A stretch of DNA of 64,000 bases from Bradyrhizobium sp. DOA9 (lineage in GTDB: Bacteria > Pseudomonadota > Alphaproteobacteria > Rhizobiales > Xanthobacteraceae). The position numbers and the translations under genes are program-made. The notes below the pieces were generated by a model, which saw nothing but the letters and a program-made list of their open reading frames with translations, did not search any database and was not told the DNA's origin. Positions 34,400 through 43,376 of the stretch are shown here, in pieces; positions within the stretch are counted from its first letter, which is position 1; every line of letters starts with the position of its first letter. The stretch lies in the NCBI RefSeq assembly GCF_000617845.2, contig NZ_DF820425.1, positions 2,159,725-2,223,724 on the forward strand, in the 5' to 3' direction.

Positions 34400-35013
34400 C
34401 CCTCGTCCTCCTTGATGAGGTGATGGATGCCGGCGCGGAAATAGTCGTAGCCGGTGTAGATGGTCACGATCGCCGAGGCCCACAGCAGCGCGAGGCCAAT
34501 CATCGAGACGACGGGCACCACTTCGTCGCCGGCAGGTCCCGCGAGCAAAAAGCCGATCGCGACCAGCTGGACCGTGGTCTTCCACTTCGCGAGCTTGGTC
34601 ACGGGCACGCTGACGCGGAGCGCGGCGAGATATTCGCGCAGGCCCGAGACCAGAATCTCGCGGCACAGGATCACGATGGCGGCCCACAGCGACCAGCCGT
34701 GGATGATGCCGTCCGCGGCCAGCATCAAGAGGCACGATGCGACCAGCAGCTTGTCGGCGATCGGGTCGAGCATCCGGCCGAACGCCGATTGCTGATTCCA
34801 GATCCGCGCGTAGTAGCCGTCAAGGTAATCGGTCACCGCGGCGCCGATGAAGATGGCGACCGCGACCCAGCGCAGCCAGAGCGGCTGATCCAGAATCGAC
34901 TGTGCATAGATACATCCGACCACGACCGGGATCGCGGCGATCCGGCCATAGGTCAGGATGTTGGGGAGGGACATCGCGCGGCTGGTGGTCCCTCGTGTCG
35001 TGGCGATGTTCAT
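34396..35013 (-). CDS. pgsA: CDP-diacylglycerol--glycerol-3-phosphate 3-phosphatidyltransferase
   Basis: A 205-residue inner-membrane enzyme that makes phosphatidylglycerol phosphate. The CDP-alcohol phosphotransferase motif is complete: TDYLDGYYARIWNQQSAFGR followed by MLDPIADKLLVA, giving all four metal Asp. Four to six transmembrane helices are predicted. I use the ATG at 35013 (MNIATTRGTTSRAMSLPN); an ATG 13 codons later at the conserved MSLPNILTY is an alternative start. It is downstream of uvrC and coupled to moaD. Confidence 0.94.
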   Translation of the reverse strand: MNIATTRGTTSRAMSLPNILTYGRIAAIPVVVGCIYAQSILDQPLWLRWVAVAIFIGAAVTDYLDGYYARIWNQQSAFGRMLDPIADKLLVASCLLMLAADGIIHGWSLWAAIVILCREILVSGLREYLAALRVSVPVTKLAKWKTTVQLVAIGFLLAGPAGDEVVPVVSMIGLALLWASAIVTIYTGYDYFRAGIHHLIKEDEG

Positions 35014-35110
35014 CCGTCCTACCAATACCGCTCGAGCCTGAAGGTCAACCGTTCCGCACCCCAAATGAGGTGCGGACGCGACGTTCATATGACTGCGGTC
35101 CCCCTTTAGT

Positions 35111-37168
35111 TCACCCCGGCTGGGGATGGAAATACTCGAAAATCCTGCGCGCGCTCTCGGCGCTGACCCCCGGAACCTTGCCGAGATCGGCGATCGAGGC
35201 CCGTTCGATCTCTTTCAGGGTCCCGAAATGGTGCAGCAAGGCACGTTTGCGTGACGGGCCGATGCCCGGAATTTCCTGCAAGCCGGCCTCGCGGATGTCC
35301 TTCTTGCGCAGCTTGCGGTGCGAGCCGATGACGAAGCGGTGGGCTTCGTCGCGCAGGCGCTGAATGAAATAGAGCACGGGATCGCGCGGCTCCAGCTTGA
35401 TCGCCTCGCGCTCCGGCATGAACAGGGTCTCGCGGCCGGCATCCCGGTCCGGTCCCTTGGCGACCGACATCAGCGACACCTGGGTCAGGCCGAGATTGGC
35501 GAAGATCTCGCGCACGGCGTTGAGCTGGCCGCGGCCGCCGTCGATGATCACGAGGTCGGGCCATTGCGGGAAATCGTCGTCCTTGGCCTTGCTGGCGGCG
35601 TCCTCGGGCGGATTGATCAGGCGCTTGAAGCGGCGCTCCAGCACTTCGCGCATCATGGCGAAGTCGTCGCCGGGCGTGATCCCTTCCGACTTGATGTTGA
35701 ACTTGCGGTACTGGTTCTTCACGAAGCCATCGGGGCCGGCGACGATCATGGCGCCGACCGCATTGGTGCCCTGGATGTGGCTGTTGTCGTAGACCTCGAT
35801 GCGCTTGGGCACGTGCGGCAGGTTCAGCGTCGTGGCCATGGCCTCGAGCAGCCGGCTTTGCGTCGCGGTGTCCGCGAGCTTGCGGCCGAGCGCTTCCCGC
35901 GCATTGGTCAGCGCGTGGAGGACCAGCTCCTTCTTCTCGCCGCGCTTGGGCGCGGTGACCTCGACCTTGTGGCCGGCCTTGATCGACAGCGCGTTGGCGA
36001 GCAGCTCGCTCTCCTCGATCTCGTGCGAGAGCAGGATGTTCCTCGGCGGCGGCTTGTCATCGTAGAACTGGGCCAGGAAGGACCCCAGCACCTCCTCCGG
36101 CGTAAAGCTCTTCTCCGCGCGCGGAAAATAGGCACGGTTGCCCCAGTTCTGTCCGGTGCGGAAGAAGAACACCTCGACGCAGGAGAAGCCGCCCTCCTGG
36201 TGGATCGCGAACACGTCGGCTTCCTCGACCGTGCGCGGATTGATGCCCTGCTGCGACTGGATCGCCGACAGCGCGGCGAGGCGGTCGCGGTAGAGTGCGG
36301 CGCGCTCGAATTCGAGCTCGTTCGAGGCCTTCTCCATCTCGCCGGCGAGCTCCTGCTTCACCGCATGGCTCTTGCCGGAGAGGAAGTCGCTCGCCTCGCG
36401 CACCAGCGTCGAATAGCCGCCGAAATCGATCTCGCGGGTGCAGGGGCCGGCGCAGCGGCGGATCTGGTGGAGCAGGCAGGGCCGGGTGCGGCTCTCGAAG
36501 AAGGAATCGGTGCAAGAGCGGATCAGGAACGCGCGCTGCAGCGCCGTGATGGTGCGGTTGACCGCGCCGGCGGAGGCGAACGGGCCGAAATAGCGCCCGG
36601 ACCGGGTCTGCGCACCGCGATGCTTGAGGATCTGCGGCGCCCAATGGTCGCCGGTGATCAGGATGTAGGGAAACGACTTGTCGTCGCGCAGCTGCACGTT
36701 GAAGCGCGGCCGCAGCTGCTTGATGAGGTTGGCCTCCAGCAGCAGCGCCTCGGTCTCGGTCGTGGTCGAGACGATCTCCACGGTGACGGTGGCCGCGATC
36801 ATGCGCAGGATGCGGGCCGGCAGCGGTGCACTCTGGCGCGCATAGCTGGACAGGCGCTTTTTGACGTTCTTGGCCTTGCCGACATAGAGCACGTCGGCGT
36901 TCGCATTGAGCATGCGATAGACGCCGGGCGAGGTGGGCGCGAGGCGCACGGCGCGCTCGATCGCCTCGTGGCCGGTCGCGAGCGGGCCTTCGCCGATGGC
37001 GCCGCTCTCTTCCAGGATGTCCGGCAGCAGGGCATCGTCCTCGTCATCGCCCGCTGCTAGCGCGGGATCGACGTCCGGCGCGGCCAGCCGCTCGGGCGGC
37101 GCCTCGCTCGCAGCAGCCGGCGACTTGCGCGCGCGGTCGTCCGGATTGTCGGGGGAATCGTGAACCAT
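35111..37168 (-). CDS. uvrC: UvrABC system protein C (excinuclease subunit)
   Basis: A 685-residue subunit that makes both incisions of nucleotide-excision repair. The N-terminal GIY-YIG nuclease is seen as [27 protein letters not shown]. The Cys-rich [13 protein letters not shown] segment, the UvrB-binding UVR helix, the RNase H-like domain ([29 protein letters not shown]) and the C-terminal helix-hairpin-helix pair ([17 protein letters not shown]) are all present. An N-terminal acidic, Ala-rich extension of about 65 residues precedes the nuclease. The start ATG is at 37168. It is divergent from the porin gene and shares the intergenic region with a CtrA-like box. Confidence 0.97.
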   Translation of the reverse strand: MVHDSPDNPDDRARKSPAAASEAPPERLAAPDVDPALAAGDDEDDALLPDILEESGAIGEGPLATGHEAIERAVRLAPTSPGVYRMLNANADVLYVGKAKNVKKRLSSYARQSAPLPARILRMIAATVTVEIVSTTTETEALLLEANLIKQLRPRFNVQLRDDKSFPYILITGDHWAPQILKHRGAQTRSGRYFGPFASAGAVNRTITALQRAFLIRSCTDSFFESRTRPCLLHQIRRCAGPCTREIDFGGYSTLVREASDFLSGKSHAVKQELAGEMEKASNELEFERAALYRDRLAALSAIQSQQGINPRTVEEADVFAIHQEGGFSCVEVFFFRTGQNWGNRAYFPRAEKSFTPEEVLGSFLAQFYDDKPPPRNILLSHEIEESELLANALSIKAGHKVEVTAPKRGEKKELVLHALTNAREALGRKLADTATQSRLLEAMATTLNLPHVPKRIEVYDNSHIQGTNAVGAMIVAGPDGFVKNQYRKFNIKSEGITPGDDFAMMREVLERRFKRLINPPEDAASKAKDDDFPQWPDLVIIDGGRGQLNAVREIFANLGLTQVSLMSVAKGPDRDAGRETLFMPEREAIKLEPRDPVLYFIQRLRDEAHRFVIGSHRKLRKKDIREAGLQEIPGIGPSRKRALLHHFGTLKEIERASIADLGKVPGVSAESARRIFEYFHPQPG

Positions 37169-37256
37169 GGGGCGAATTTAGGCGCTGGGGGTGCCGATTT
37201 GAAGTTCCGGCCGTGCGGCACGCACAGATGGCGGCCGGTTCCCGGGTAACGCTTCC

Positions 37257-37301
37257 TTAAGTCTGTTAAGCGGGCGGTAACCCGACTTAACAGCCCTTTA
37301 A
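37257..37301. promoter_or_regulatory. TTAA-rich dyad with a CtrA-like box upstream of uvrC / porin
   Basis: The intergenic region contains CTGTTAAG (37263-37270) and its inverted partner CTTAACAG (37286-37293) with CGGG/CCCG inside. It also contains a TTAA-N7-TTAA arrangement (37287-37290 and 37298-37301), the consensus of the alphaproteobacterial cell-cycle regulator CtrA, plus a TTAA-N5-TTAA pair at 37257-37269. Binding is inferred from motif only. Confidence 0.5.
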
Positions 37302-37416
37302 CTTAAAACTCTCGATAAATCCTACGCGAAAAGGTCTTGGTTCCGTGACCATTCGGTTTTGCTCGCGCGGCGGCGCGGGCATCGCTCGGGTTGCGACAGT
37401 TGCGTTGGAGTGAGTG

Positions 37417-38040
37417 ATGAAGAGGCTCGTTGTGGGCGCAGCCGCGTTGGTTGCAGCCGGCTGGACAGCTTCGGCACAGGCCGCCGATCTCAATTACGGG
37501 CAGCGCGCGCCCTATACCGTCAATCAGCCGCTCAACGCCTATAGCTGGGCAGGTCCCTATCTCGGCGGCAACATCGGCTATGAATGGGGCTCGGTCGACA
37601 ACAATCCCACCAAGCCGTCCGGCTTCGTCGGCGGTGTGCAGGCCGGCTACAATTTCCAGAACGGTCCGTGGGTGTTCGGCGTCGAGGGCGACATCCAGGC
37701 CGCCGGCGCCGACGATACCTTTGCGCCGTGGAAATTCTCCAATCCATGGTTCGGCACCCTGCGCGGCCGCGCCGGCTATTCGTTCAGCAACGTGCTGTTC
37801 TACGGCACCGCCGGTCTCGCCTTCGGCGAGCTGCGGGCGCAGACTTTCGGCTGGTCGGAGTCGCACACCACTGCGGGCTGGACCATCGGTGCCGGCGCGG
37901 AAGTCGGCCTCGCGCCGAACTGGAGCGCCAAGCTCGAATATCTCTACATCGATCTGTCGACCAGCCAGTTCGCAATTACGGGCGTGTCAAACGGCTATAG
38001 CGCCAGCGTTGTCCGCGCAGGCGTGAACTATCGCTTCTGA
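37417..38040 (+). CDS. Omp25/RopB-like outer-membrane beta-barrel protein
   Basis: A 207-residue protein. The signal peptide MKRLVVGAAALVAAGWTASAQA is followed by the RopB/Omp25 pattern: WAGPYLGGNIGYEWGS, repeated GGVQAGYNFQNGPWVFGVEGD and alternating aromatic strands, ending in a C-terminal Phe (VRAGVNYRF), which is the outer-membrane assembly signal. Eight strands are expected. The ATG at 37417 follows a Shine-Dalgarno GGAG; a GTG three bases earlier is an alternative. A terminator follows at 38070. Bradyrhizobium-type genomes carry many paralogues of this porin-like family, so no specific role is assigned. Confidence 0.92.
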   Translation: MKRLVVGAAALVAAGWTASAQAADLNYGQRAPYTVNQPLNAYSWAGPYLGGNIGYEWGSVDNNPTKPSGFVGGVQAGYNFQNGPWVFGVEGDIQAAGADDTFAPWKFSNPWFGTLRGRAGYSFSNVLFYGTAGLAFGELRAQTFGWSESHTTAGWTIGAGAEVGLAPNWSAKLEYLYIDLSTSQFAITGVSNGYSASVVRAGVNYRF

Positions 38041-38069
38041 GATCCAAAGAAGAAAATACCGGACCAGCC

Positions 38070-38099
38070 TCCCGGCCGCTCGCGGCCGGGAATTTTTTT
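38070..38099 (+). terminator. rho-independent terminator of the porin gene
   Basis: CCCGGCCGC and GCGGCCGGG form a GC-rich stem around a 2-base loop region at 38071-38090, directly followed by a run of seven T (38093-38099). Confidence 0.9.
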
Positions 38100-38111
38100 G
38101 CGCCAGGCTCG

Positions 38112-38327
38112 CTAGGAGAGGATCACCAGATTGACCGCCTTCGGTCCCTTCCCCTTCTTGTCCGGTTCGACTTCGAAAGTAATACGCTGTCCTTCGGCAA
38201 GGTCCTTCAGTCCCGCCCGCTCCACGGCGGTGATGTGAACGAAGACATCGCGACCGCCGTCGTCAGGCTTGATGAAACCGTAGCCGCGCTCGCCGTTGAA
38301 GAACTTGACCGTTCCCGTCATGGCCAT
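38112..38327 (-). CDS. cold-shock domain protein (CspA family)
   Basis: A 71-residue single-domain RNA chaperone. RNP1 is RGYGFIKP and RNP2 is VFVHI (28-32). The start pair MAM at 38327/38321 is preceded by GGGAG at good spacing. The open frame extends to 38507, but that part is a GC-rich leader with no conserved coding signal. Csp genes often carry long 5' leaders that act as temperature sensors, and about 200 bases of leader are possible here. Confidence 0.94.
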   Translation of the reverse strand: MAMTGTVKFFNGERGYGFIKPDDGGRDVFVHITAVERAGLKDLAEGQRITFEVEPDKKGKGPKAVNLVILS

Positions 38328-38605
38328 CGGGAAACTCCCCCTCATTGCTCCTCCGTCGCGACGCAGACTCACGTCGCGACATGACCGGGCCTTACGGAGC
38401 CCGGGAGCTGGCCATCCTTGGACGGACCTGATCGGTCCGGCGGGATCTTTCTTAGGGCCTTCACTCCGCCGCAACCATTCGCGGAAGCGGAACGCAAAGC
38501 CAGTCACAGAAATAGCATAATACGGTTCTCTGCAGATTGACTACCGGTCCTGCATATTTTTCCCAAGAATGCCGGAGTGTTACGGCTTGGCTTCAAGGCT
38601 TGGCC
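38328..38605. other. csp leader and intergenic region
   Basis: These 278 bases carry the possible csp 5' leader (inverted stretch around 38365-38400, CGTCGCGACG with an opposed CGTCGCGAC) and the gap to rlmJ. I see no gene. The CGTCGCGAC segment occurs twice within 30 bases and could pair into a hairpin just upstream of the csp start. Confidence 0.4.
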
Positions 38606-39466
38606 TTAAGGCTTGGGCACCTCCAGTCGGAATCTGGCAGCCCCGCCCTGGCCGAGTGGTATTTCCAGCTCCGGCAGAATGGTCTTGAGCTCGCCGTGCA
38701 GCGTGTAGGGCGGATTGACGATCAGGAGCCCGGTGGAAGTGAGGGCGGCGCTGTCGGCTTGCGGCGCGACGCTGAATTCGAGGCGCAGGCATTTTCCGGG
38801 CGGCTTTGCTGCAGCTGCGAGCCGCGCCACGGCTTGCGCCAGTGTGTCGGTGGCCCGCCGGTTCTTGGCGGGATACCAGATTACGTAGATACCGGTCGGC
38901 CATTTCGTGAAGGCCGCCGAGAAGGCTTCGCCGAGCCGCTCGAACTCGTCCTTGGCCTCGAAGGGCGGATCGATCAGCACGAGGCCGCGCCGCTCCTTCG
39001 GCGGCACGAAGGCCGGCAGCGCCACCCAGCCATCGAGATCGACCACCCGGGCCTGCTCGTCGCGACGCAGCGCGTCGATCAGCGCTTTCCGTGCCTTCGG
39101 CTCGAGCTCGCAGGCGACGAGCCGGTCCTGCGGCCTGAGCAGGCCGCGCGCGATCAACGGCGAGCCTGGATAGGCCTTCAGCTCGCCCTTCGGATTGAAG
39201 GCGCGGACGATGTCGAGATAGGGCTTCGTCAGCGCCGCGCTCTCGTTCGACAGGCGCGCCTGCAGCAGCCGCGCAATGCCGGTCAGCCATTCGCCGCCGC
39301 GGCGCGCCTCGTCGCTGTCGAGATCGTAGAGCCCCGCACCGGCATGGGTGTCGATGACGCGGAACGCGGCCGGCTTGTCCTGCAGATAGGTGAGGATGCG
39401 CGCCAGCACGATGTGCTTGATGACATCGGTGAAGCTGCCGGCGTGGAAGGCGTGACGGTAGTTCAT
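38606..39466 (-). CDS. rlmJ: 23S rRNA (adenine(2030)-N6)-methyltransferase
   Basis: A 286-residue methyltransferase. The N-terminus MNYRHAFHAGSFTDVIKH is diagnostic of RlmJ. The active site DPPFEAKDEF, the ACELEPKARKAL segment and the VNPPYTLHGEL region agree. The start ATG is at 39466. The enzyme modifies A2030 of 23S rRNA. Confidence 0.96.
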   Translation of the reverse strand: MNYRHAFHAGSFTDVIKHIVLARILTYLQDKPAAFRVIDTHAGAGLYDLDSDEARRGGEWLTGIARLLQARLSNESAALTKPYLDIVRAFNPKGELKAYPGSPLIARGLLRPQDRLVACELEPKARKALIDALRRDEQARVVDLDGWVALPAFVPPKERRGLVLIDPPFEAKDEFERLGEAFSAAFTKWPTGIYVIWYPAKNRRATDTLAQAVARLAAAAKPPGKCLRLEFSVAPQADSAALTSTGLLIVNPPYTLHGELKTILPELEIPLGQGGAARFRLEVPKP

Positions 39467-39628
39467 GGCGGAGAGTTACGACATCGCGCGATGAAAGCAA
39501 CTCCCGTCATTCCGGGGCGGTTCGTCAGCACCGAACCCGGAATCCATCTGTCAGCAGTGTCTGTGGCGAGATGGATTCTCGGATGCGCAATTGTGTATCA
39601 TAGTTCGCGCGCCTCGCAATGACGGAGC

Positions 39629-40321
39629 CTACCCGCCCCTGATCGGCGGCATCGTCACCTGGTCGCGGCGGCAGGCGCGGCGCTCGATCTCGTCGCAGGC
39701 GCGGAATTGCAGGTCCTTGCTGAGGCAGATGCGGACCTCGGACAGCCGTGTCCGGTTGCAGGTGACCGAGACGGCGGCATTGTTGAGACCCGGATTGGCC
39801 TTGATGAAGGCCTCCTCGACCTCCGCCGGCGCGACGGTCTTGGCCTGCGACAGATCGAGATATTCGGCCGGGATCTTGATCGCGGCGCGCGCCTTGCGGA
39901 TCGTCTCGAAATAGCCGCGGCCCTCGAGGCCGGAACAGGTGCCGTGCTTGTCCCACTCGTTGAAGATCAGGCCCGGCGCCGGCATCAAATCGAGCATCGA
40001 GGAGACGATGTTGCGGTTCAGCCGCGGCGCCGGCCGCTGGCAATATTCCGGAAAGCCGTTTTCATATTGCGGCCACAGCCCATGCACCACGAAGGCGTAG
40101 GGCCGTCCGCCGCATTGCATCTGGGAGCGGCCGCCGCGTTCGGCGGCTTCCTCGCAGAACGAGGGCGACCACGACAGCGACAGCACATAGAAATCGAACT
40201 CGCCGGGTGCGTTCTGCCGCTTGTCCTGCGCCTTCGCAGCGCCGGCGAGGCCGGCCAACCCCGCAGCGAGGATCAGCGAGATCATCAGGCGGGACAACGA
40301 ACGCAATCTGGAGTGAAACAT
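39629..40321 (-). CDS. exported ribonuclease T2 family protein
   Basis: A 230-residue protein with a signal peptide (about residues 1-31). Both active-site segments are present: CAS I as FVVHGLWPQ with His80 and CAS II as NEWDKHGTC with Glu122, Lys125 and His126. Cys residues are placed for the usual disulfides. T2 ribonucleases degrade RNA in the periplasm or outside, giving 2',3'-cyclic then 3'-phosphates, possibly for nutrient scavenging. The ATG at 40321 follows GAGGGG; an upstream TTG in frame is less likely. Confidence 0.93.
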   Translation of the reverse strand: MFHSRLRSLSRLMISLILAAGLAGLAGAAKAQDKRQNAPGEFDFYVLSLSWSPSFCEEAAERGGRSQMQCGGRPYAFVVHGLWPQYENGFPEYCQRPAPRLNRNIVSSMLDLMPAPGLIFNEWDKHGTCSGLEGRGYFETIRKARAAIKIPAEYLDLSQAKTVAPAEVEEAFIKANPGLNNAAVSVTCNRTRLSEVRICLSKDLQFRACDEIERRACRRDQVTMPPIRGG

Positions 40322-40438
40322 GGCGATGCCCCTCAACTAGACTGTGCGCACAGCCTAGCAGGCGATGGGAACATTTCAAGAACAAAATTTGGGGCAGCGG
40401 TCGGCAGCGGCTGATCAGCCCGAATCAGCGGCTTCAGG

Positions 40439-40900
40439 TCAGGGCTTGGCGGCGCGGCAGGCCGGATTGTAGGCCCAGTTGCGGTCGACGCCGACCACGC
40501 ACCACTCGACGCCGTTGCCATAGCCGGCGAAGCCGCCATCCTCAATGAGCGAGAAATGCACCTTGCGCACCTTGCCGTCGGTAAGCATGGCGTCAGCGGT
40601 GCAGTAGCGGCGAGGGATGTTGTCGGACTGCCAGGGACGGAAAGCGACCTCGCGAACGGCGGAAAAACCGGTGATCTTCAACGAGGAATTCCAGAACGTG
40701 CTTTCTTTTTCCCAGAACTGAGTCGCGATCGTCGGCAGCGCCCTGTCGCAATCGGCCACGGCACCGTCATAGCGCGGCCCGCTCAGCCAGAAGTTCAGCT
40801 CCAGCGGATTGGCGGCCCTGGCCTCGCCGAGCGACAGCGCTCCGAACATGAGGCCGAGCACGGCGGCAAAGCGGAGCGATTTCAGGGAGGGGGCGCGCAT
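40439..40900 (-). CDS. exported protein of unknown function
   Basis: A 153-residue protein, or 158 from an ATG at 40915. The signal peptide RAPSLKSLRFAAVLGLMFGALSLG ends at Ala-Arg-Ala-Ala. The mature part has four Cys (ADCDRAL, RRYCTAD, VEWCVVG and NPACRAA) spaced to allow two disulfides, several aromatic residues and a GYGNGVEWC element. I recall similar short secreted proteins in rhizobia without a known role. It is co-oriented with the T2 ribonuclease gene, from which it is separated by about 115 bases. Confidence 0.75.
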   Translation of the reverse strand: MRAPSLKSLRFAAVLGLMFGALSLGEARAANPLELNFWLSGPRYDGAVADCDRALPTIATQFWEKESTFWNSSLKITGFSAVREVAFRPWQSDNIPRRYCTADAMLTDGKVRKVHFSLIEDGGFAGYGNGVEWCVVGVDRNWAYNPACRAAKP

Positions 40901-41083
40901 GGTCAATCCGGACATCCAAGTCTTGCGAAGGCCGGACGGTGCCGCGAAGGCCGGGGGAGGTCAAGTGCAGCGCGGCAACACTTCGCCAGGAGTTGACTGC
41001 AACGCTGCCGCCAGCAGGGCTTCAGTTCTTTTCACGCCGGTCCCGGCACCGTAAACTGCCGCCAGCCAATTGGAGTGACGGTA

Positions 41084-41383
41084 ATGCGAATCATTGCGGC
41101 CGCGGGTCTTCTCGCCAGCCTGGTTGTCTCGGGTCTGATGGCGAGCCAGTCGGCGCACGCCGATTACGTGCCGCCGTTCAAGGGCAACGACACCGGCGGC
41201 ATCATCGCCTATTCGTTGGCGACCCAGGTCGATGCGCGTCAGGTCGCGGTCGATCATTGCGCCCGCTACGGCAAGGTCGCGAAATTCCTGGGTGTGCAGG
41301 CCTATGAGGGCGGCTACGTCTCGTTCGCCTGCCGCTGGGTGCCCTATGGCGCCGCCGATCGGCCGATCCGCACGCTCTACTGA
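41084..41383 (+). CDS. small exported protein, hypothetical
   Basis: A 99-residue protein. The signal peptide RIIAAAGLLASLVVSGLMAS leads to Ala-His-Ala. The mature region is basic and aromatic (FKGNDTGGIIAYS, VDHCARYGKVAKFLG, FACRWVPYG) with two Cys. No domain is recognised. The start at 41084 follows GGAG. It precedes the DUF3617 gene by 45 bases on the same strand, so co-transcription is likely. Confidence 0.7.
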   Translation: MRIIAAAGLLASLVVSGLMASQSAHADYVPPFKGNDTGGIIAYSLATQVDARQVAVDHCARYGKVAKFLGVQAYEGGYVSFACRWVPYGAADRPIRTLY

Positions 41384-41428
41384 GGCGCTGTCGTCGCGCC
41401 GCACGTCTCTCAACCGGGAGCCTTCGAC

Positions 41429-41959
41429 ATGACGCGCAAACTCGCTTTGCTCGGCTCGACGCTTTGCCTTGCGTTGTCCGCAGGCAGCGCCGGCGCCGAC
41501 GACCTGCCGGTGCGCAAACCCGGTCTTTGGGAGATGAAGCTGGTCACATCAGGCTCGCCGGTGCCCGAGATGACCATGCAGCACTGCACCGATGAGACCG
41601 TCGACAAGGAGATGAGCAACAACGTCTCCCCGATGGCCAAGCAGATCTGCGCCAAGCAGGAGATCAAGAAGACCGCGACCGGCTATGTCAGCGATTCCGA
41701 GTGCAGCGTCGCCGGCGTCAGCACGACCTCGCATGCCGAGATCACTGGCGACTTCAACTCGGCCTACACTGTGAAGACGACTTCACACGCAAAAGGCGGC
41801 GTCGCCGGTGCGGCCGGGCGCGACAGCACCACGACCTTGCAAGCCAAGTGGCTCGGGGCCTGCAAGCCGGATCAGAAGCCCGGCGACATCGTCATGCCCG
41901 GCGGCTTCAAGATGAACACGCGCGACATGGACAAGCTGAAGGCGCTGCTGCCGAAGTAG
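41429..41959 (+). CDS. exported DUF3617 domain protein
   Basis: A 176-residue protein. A signal peptide (RKLALLGSTLCLALSAG) precedes the DUF3617 core, recognised from KPGLWEMKL, TMQHCTDE, the Cys-containing KQICAKQE and SECSVAG, and the KWLGACKPDQKPGD region. The family is periplasmic with no known function. The ATG at 41429 is followed directly by this peptide. The gene ends 11 bases before the convergent histidine kinase gene. Confidence 0.85.
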   Translation: MTRKLALLGSTLCLALSAGSAGADDLPVRKPGLWEMKLVTSGSPVPEMTMQHCTDETVDKEMSNNVSPMAKQICAKQEIKKTATGYVSDSECSVAGVSTTSHAEITGDFNSAYTVKTTSHAKGGVAGAAGRDSTTTLQAKWLGACKPDQKPGDIVMPGGFKMNTRDMDKLKALLPK

Positions 41960-41970
41960 AGTGCGGTCGG

Positions 41971-43359
41971 CTACACCGGAATCCGCACGCTCGCCCTCAA
42001 TCCCCCCATCGGGCTGTCACCCAGCGTGATGTCGCCGCCATGCGAGCGGGCGATGTCGCGGGCGATCGCGAGCCCGAGGCCGGTGCCGCCTTCGTCCTGG
42101 TTGCGGGCGTTGTCCAGCCGCAGGAACGGCTTGAACACCTCTTCGCGCAAATGCGCGGGAATGCCCGGGCCGTCGTCATCGACGGTGACGGTCAAATAAC
42201 GGTGATCGCGCTGACCGGTGATGGCGATGTTCTTGCCGTAGCGCGCCGCGTTGGTGACGAGGTTGGCGAGGCAGCGCTTGAACGAGGCCGGCTTCACCGT
42301 CACCACGGGCAGGCCGTTGAACGCGACGGTCGCGGTATGGCCGTGGCGTTCGGCATCGCTGCGCAGCTCCTCGAGCGCCTGCGCCATGTCGGTCGGCTGC
42401 GACTGCTCGCCGGAATCGCCGCGGGCAAACGCGAGATAATCCTCCAGCATCATCGACATCTCGTCGACGTCCTTGCGCATGCCCTCGAGCTCCGGGCTGT
42501 CGCCGATCAGCGCCAGCTCGAGCTTGAAGCGGGTCAGGATGGTGCGCAGATCGTGGCTGACGCCGGCGAGCATCGCGGTGCGCTGCTCCATCGTGCGCTC
42601 GATGCGCGACTTCATCTCCAGGAAGGCGACCGCCGCGCGCCGCACCTCGCGCGCGCCTCTGGGGCGGAAATTCGGCGCTTCGCGGCCCTTGCCGAAGCTC
42701 TCGGCGGCATCGGCAAGGCGCAGGATCGGCTTGATTTGGTTGCGCAGGAACAGCACCGCGACGATCAACAGGATCGAGGACGTGCCGACCATCCAGAACA
42801 GGAAGATCTCCGAGTTCGAGGCATAGGCGGCGCTGCGCTGCGCAAACACGCGCATCACGGCATCGTCGAGCTGGATGCGGATCTCGACCAAATTGGAGCG
42901 GCCGACCGTATCGATCCAGAACGAGCGGCCGATCTGGCGGCCGAGCTGCACCGACAGCGTCTGGTCAAGCAACGAGAAGAACGGTTTTGGTCCCGGCGGC
43001 GGCATGTCGCCGGCGGGCAGGAAGTCCACGACGAGGCCGAGCCGCTGCTGGGCGATGCGGCGGATCTCGTTGCGGTCCTTGTCCTGCGGATAGCCCTTGT
43101 AGACGTCGATGAGTGCGGCGATGTCCTGCACCACGGCTGCCGACAGGCGGCGCGTCACCGTATTCCAGTGCCGCTCCATGAACACGAAGGCGACGACCGA
43201 TTGCAGGATCACCATCGGCACGATCATGATGAGGAGCGCGCGGGCGTAGAGGCCGGTCGGCATCCAGCCCTTGAACGCGTTGCCCATCCAGCCATTGGCG
43301 GCGGAGACGCGGCCGGCGGCGCTCTTCAGAAGCGTCAGGCCGGTATCGATCGTGCTCAT
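41971..43359 (-). CDS. sensor histidine kinase
   Basis: A 462-residue inner-membrane kinase of the EnvZ type. Transmembrane helices at about 40-60 and 186-206 bound a periplasmic sensor of some 120 residues; a HAMP segment follows. The phospho-acceptor is His269 in LAGVSHDLRTILTRFK, then the N box (LANLVTNAARYG), G1 (DDDGPGIP) and G2 (GTGLGLAIARDI). It is the third gene of a MarR / response regulator / kinase operon, 17 bases after the regulator stop. The signal is unknown. Confidence 0.93.
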   Translation of the reverse strand: MSTIDTGLTLLKSAAGRVSAANGWMGNAFKGWMPTGLYARALLIMIVPMVILQSVVAFVFMERHWNTVTRRLSAAVVQDIAALIDVYKGYPQDKDRNEIRRIAQQRLGLVVDFLPAGDMPPPGPKPFFSLLDQTLSVQLGRQIGRSFWIDTVGRSNLVEIRIQLDDAVMRVFAQRSAAYASNSEIFLFWMVGTSSILLIVAVLFLRNQIKPILRLADAAESFGKGREAPNFRPRGAREVRRAAVAFLEMKSRIERTMEQRTAMLAGVSHDLRTILTRFKLELALIGDSPELEGMRKDVDEMSMMLEDYLAFARGDSGEQSQPTDMAQALEELRSDAERHGHTATVAFNGLPVVTVKPASFKRCLANLVTNAARYGKNIAITGQRDHRYLTVTVDDDGPGIPAHLREEVFKPFLRLDNARNQDEGGTGLGLAIARDIARSHGGDITLGDSPMGGLRASVRIPV

Positions 43360-43376
43360 CTCGCGCGCTTCACTGG

